From Palsa-739 sp035532535 (GTDB taxonomy: Bacteria > Actinomycetota > Thermoleophilia > Gaiellales > Gaiellaceae): a stretch of DNA of 41,794 nt. The notes below the pieces were generated by a model. The model had not been told where the DNA came from and made no database searches. It was given only the letters and a program-made list of their open reading frames with translations. Where the stretch lies: NCBI GenBank assembly GCA_035532535.1, contig DATKQT010000010.1:1-41794 (forward strand), given 5' to 3'. Below, one piece after another: positions 40,368-41,794 of this stretch. A program made the position numbers and the translations under genes. Numbering within the stretch: the first letter of the stretch is position 1; each line of letters opens with the position of its first letter.

Positions 40368-40373
40368 TAGCCT
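40368..40373 (+). promoter_or_regulatory. -10 element (TAGCCT) of leaderless YchF-like gene
   Basis: TAGCCT begins two bases after the sigma factor stop and ends 6 nt before GTG 40380. No ribosome-binding site fits in the 6 nt, so a leaderless transcript is likely. Confidence 0.6.
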
Positions 40374-40379
40374 GCCCGC

Positions 40380-41288
40380 GTGGCTTTGGAAGTGGGAATC
40401 GTCGGGCTGCAGAGCTCGGGCAAGTCGATGCTGTTCGCGGCGCTCACGGGCGCGCGGGCGCACGGCGAGGTCGGCATGGCCGCGATCCCCGATCCGCGCT
40501 TGCAGCAGCTCGCCGAGGTCGTGCATGCGCGCAAGGTGACGCCGGCGGCTGTCCGAGTCGTGGAGGTGCGCGGCACCGGGCCGGAGCTGCTCGGGAAGCT
40601 GCGCCAGGTCGACGCGCTGCTCGTCGTCCTCGACGGCTTCTCGGGCACCCGCGTCCCCGATGACGACCTCGAGACGCTGAAGCTCGAGCTGCTCGTCGCC
40701 GACCGCGACCACGTCGAGCGCCGGCTGGAGCGCGTCGCCAAGCAGGCGAAGTCGGGAGACGCAAAGGTGAAGCGCGAGGCCGAGGATCTCGAGCGCCTGC
40801 TCGCGCACCTCGACGCCGGTCATGCGCTCGCCGACTGGGAGGGCGAGCTCCCGCCGGAGCTCGAGCCGCTGACGACGAAGCCGCTCCTCTCGATCGTGAA
40901 CGGCCCGGATGGGATCGACCTCCAGCTCGAGGCCGAGCTGGCGGAGATGCCGGAGGAGGAGGCTGCGGAGTTCCGGAGCGGCGAGTCGGCGCTCGCCGCG
41001 GTCGTGCGGCAGCTCGTCGAGACGCTCGACCTGATCACGTTCTTCACGGCCGGCGAGAAGGACACGCGCGCATGGACGTTGCGCCGCGGCAGCACCGCGA
41101 TCGACGCGGCCGGGACGATTCACTCGGACATTGCTCGTGGCTTCATCCGCTGCGAGGTCGTGCGCTGGGACGACCTCGTCGCCGCCGGCGGCCACGCGGA
41201 GGCGGCGCGTGCGGGGAAACAGAGGCTGGAGGGGAAGACCTACGTCGTTGAAGATGGCGACGTGCTCAACGTGCGCTTCAACGTCTGA
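40380..41288 (+). CDS. YchF/Obg-like P-loop protein with degenerate nucleotide-binding domain
   Basis: 302 residues, GTG start, about 60 shorter than YchF. P-loop VGIVGLQSSGKSMLF (GLQSSGKS replaces the usual GLPNVGKS). The switch II region of YchF (DIAGLVKGASKGEGLG) is absent: only VVEVRGTGPELLGKLRQVDALLVVLDGF is found. The base-recognition segment reads KPLLSIVNGPDG. The C-terminal TGS-like half is well kept: LDLITFFTAGEKDTRAWTLRRG, AAGTIHSDIARGFIRCEVV and EGKTYVVEDGDVLNVRFNV. Probably a paralogue that binds nucleotide and ribosome but may not hydrolyse ATP normally. The 3' end overlaps the convergent antitoxin-like remnant by 11 bp. Confidence 0.8.
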   Translation: MALEVGIVGLQSSGKSMLFAALTGARAHGEVGMAAIPDPRLQQLAEVVHARKVTPAAVRVVEVRGTGPELLGKLRQVDALLVVLDGFSGTRVPDDDLETLKLELLVADRDHVERRLERVAKQAKSGDAKVKREAEDLERLLAHLDAGHALADWEGELPPELEPLTTKPLLSIVNGPDGIDLQLEAELAEMPEEEAAEFRSGESALAAVVRQLVETLDLITFFTAGEKDTRAWTLRRGSTAIDAAGTIHSDIARGFIRCEVVRWDDLVAAGGHAEAARAGKQRLEGKTYVVEDGDVLNVRFNV

Positions 41289-41549
41289 GAATCGCGCGCC
41301 GGTCGACGATCTCGACGAGCTCGTATCCGAGCGCCAGGCTCGAGCTGCGCGCGTACGTCGTCGGCCGAGCCTCGCCGGCCGCCGGCTCCCGCGCAGCCGG
41401 CGTCCCGTCTGCGCGGTGTCCTCGATCAAGAGGCGCTCCCGCAGGAGCTGGACGGTCTCCGCCCCGATGGAGCGGTCGTTCTCGGCCGCCCGCTCCCGCA
41501 GGAGCTCGTACAGGTCGTCCGGAACGTTCCGCACGTGCAGTGTCGCCAT
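41278..41549 (-). pseudogene. RHH antitoxin-like (FitA-type) gene with an apparent frameshift
   Basis: From ATG 41549 (or 41552) the frame begins MATLHVRNVPDDLYELLRERA and continues through SIGAETVQLLRERLLIED, a typical ribbon-helix-helix DNA-binding antitoxin start. The frame then degenerates into Arg/Ser-rich sequence with no stop for about 1 kb across ychF. In another frame a well-composed segment LALGYELVEIVDRRAILRR ends with TGA at 41280-41278, giving a sensible length of about 90 residues. So a 1- or 2-base slip lies near 41380-41420. It could be a dead gene, a sequencing error or programmed frameshifting. No PIN toxin gene is visible within the window. Confidence 0.6.
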
Positions 41550-41579
41550 CATGCGGAACGCCGGCACTGTGCTACCTGC

Positions 41580-41630
41580 TCAGCAACAGCCGTCGCCGCA
41601 GCAACCTCCGGTCTCGCAGCTGTCGTCCAT
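41580..41630 (-). CDS. 16-residue Cys-rich micropeptide divergent from arsR
   Basis: A 17-codon frame encodes MDDSCETGGCCGDGCC, with five Cys in 16 residues including two CC pairs. AAAGGAGGG, an almost perfect Shine-Dalgarno, lies 5 nt before its ATG, which argues strongly for translation. It is divergent from an arsR-type gene carrying its own CC motif and faces an AT-rich inverted repeat. This suggests arsenite- or metal-induced expression and direct thiolate binding of the metalloid, as a tiny metallothionein-like peptide or a metal-sensing leader peptide for the downstream gene. Standard annotation would miss it for length. I do not recognise it as a named family. Confidence 0.65.
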   Translation of the reverse strand: MDDSCETGGCCGDGCC

Positions 41631-41635
41631 GGGTT

Positions 41636-41644
41636 CCCTCCTTT
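41636..41644 (-). promoter_or_regulatory. Strong ribosome-binding site (AAAGGAGGG) of the Cys-rich micropeptide
   Basis: It complements the 16S anti-Shine-Dalgarno over seven bases (AAGGAGG within AAAGGAGGG) and ends 5 nt before the ATG at 41630. With the site before mog it is among the best in the window, in a genome region where many genes have none. Confidence 0.8.
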
Positions 41645-41647
41645 CGC

Positions 41648-41662
41648 TATATTGATGAATAT
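41648..41662. promoter_or_regulatory. ArsR-type operator/promoter candidate
   Basis: ATATT (41649-41653) and AATAT (41658-41662) form an inverted repeat around GATG inside an unusually AT-rich tract. The wider ATTGAT-GAAT-ATCGAT arrangement resembles operators of ArsR/SmtB repressors. TATATT (41648-41653) can serve as the -10 for arsR. It lies between two divergent starts 35 bp apart, so one ArsR dimer could control both. Confidence 0.6.
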
Positions 41663-41664
41663 CG

Positions 41665-41794
41665 ATGAAGACACTACCGGTCCTCTGCTGCGGCCCGCAA
41701 ACGCCGTCCCTCGATCCGGCGGAGGCCGACCTTCTGGCCGCACGGTTCAAGGCTCTCGCCGACCCTGCGCGAGTCGCGATTCTCAATCGGCTCG
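41665..41794 (+). CDS. arsR: ArsR/SmtB-family metalloregulator, 3'-truncated by window edge
   Basis: 43 codons are visible from ATG 41665. LPVLCCGPQTP near the N-terminus has vicinal Cys8-Cys9, and ARFKALADPARVAILNRL is the conserved first helix region of ArsR repressors. Vicinal N-terminal Cys pairs serve as inducer-binding ligands in several actinobacterial As(III) or Cd(II)/Pb(II) sensors. An ATG at 41655 in another frame is not used. Downstream genes, perhaps arsenite transporter or reductase, are outside the window. Confidence 0.85.
   Translation, partial: MKTLPVLCCGPQTPSLDPAEADLLAARFKALADPARVAILNRL

Noticed and set aside
1..41794. CRISPR array, insertion sequences, transposases, riboswitches
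   Set aside because: No regularly spaced repeats, no transposase-like proteins or terminal inverted repeats, and no aptamer-like leader that I could recognise by eye. Small or divergent elements cannot be excluded without a covariance-model search.

Overview
The window is about 41.8 kb of high-GC, gene-dense chromosome with many GTG starts, very short or overlapping gene junctions, and a tRNA-Phe gene. Gene content points to an actinobacterium-like lineage: two-vicinal-Cys ArsR, a DUF3107-type protein, an ECF sigma factor, a Ccm-type cytochrome c system and a secreted BMP-type binding protein. I lean towards the Thermoleophilia side of the phylum, but that placement is inference and no marker here proves it. 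Almost everything is ordinary chromosomal metabolism. The first ~900 bp are visibly less GC-biased and may be accessory DNA, and the right edge holds a small metalloid-response locus and a broken antitoxin-like gene.

Layout. 1-888: two unrecognised genes. 1069-3194: OmpR-type response regulator and histidine kinase. 3262-5136: an RsbW-like ATP-binding protein preceded by a sigma-B-like promoter and joined to a GT20 (trehalose-phosphate-synthase-like) glycosyltransferase. 5133-6912: molybdenum cofactor genes (moaC, mog) and a UbiA prenyltransferase, convergent with an OsmC-like gene. 7406-12965: ccmABCD, a hemX-like gene, hemA, hemC and hemD. 13033-14432: a SAM hydroxide adenosyltransferase and a methyltransferase. 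14540-28985: purine catabolism, comprising allantoate amidohydrolase; a left-going operon ade, 8-oxoguanine/guanine deaminase, HIU hydrolase, OHCU decarboxylase, PuuD urate oxidase with a cytochrome c domain, and DUF3830; a right-going three-subunit xanthine dehydrogenase; and a four-gene BMP-type ABC importer. 29000-33729: tRNA-Phe, a single-domain receiver, arginase, an alpha/beta hydrolase, rarA and an M20 peptidase. 33812-37437: pabB, pabC, DUF1385 and a nicotinate phosphoribosyltransferase. 37528-41288: a single-TM FtsH-like protease, methylmalonyl-CoA epimerase, a DUF3107-like protein, an ECF sigma factor and a degenerate YchF. 41278-41794: a frameshifted RHH antitoxin-like gene and a 16-residue Cys-rich peptide facing arsR.

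How the parts fit. Adenine, guanine or 8-oxoguanine and hypoxanthine/xanthine can be routed to urate by Ade, the deaminase and XDH. PuuD, UraH and UraD take urate to allantoin, and AllC takes allantoate onwards. Allantoinase is not in the window. XDH needs molybdenum cofactor (moaC, mog) and PuuD needs covalently bound heme (hemACD, ccmABCD), and all of these lie within the same ~20 kb. The ABC importer probably brings in the purine or nucleoside substrate.

The strongest cross-cutting signal is regulatory. Ten genes have a TANNNT -10 element ending exactly 6 or 7 nt before the start codon, which implies leaderless mRNAs. In two divergent pairs the opposing -10 elements physically overlap. Two genes (GT20 and mog) appear to start at CTG overlapping the upstream TGA stop. 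The most novel-looking item is the 16-aa peptide MDDSCETGGCCGDGCC, which has a near-perfect Shine-Dalgarno sequence and is divergent from arsR.
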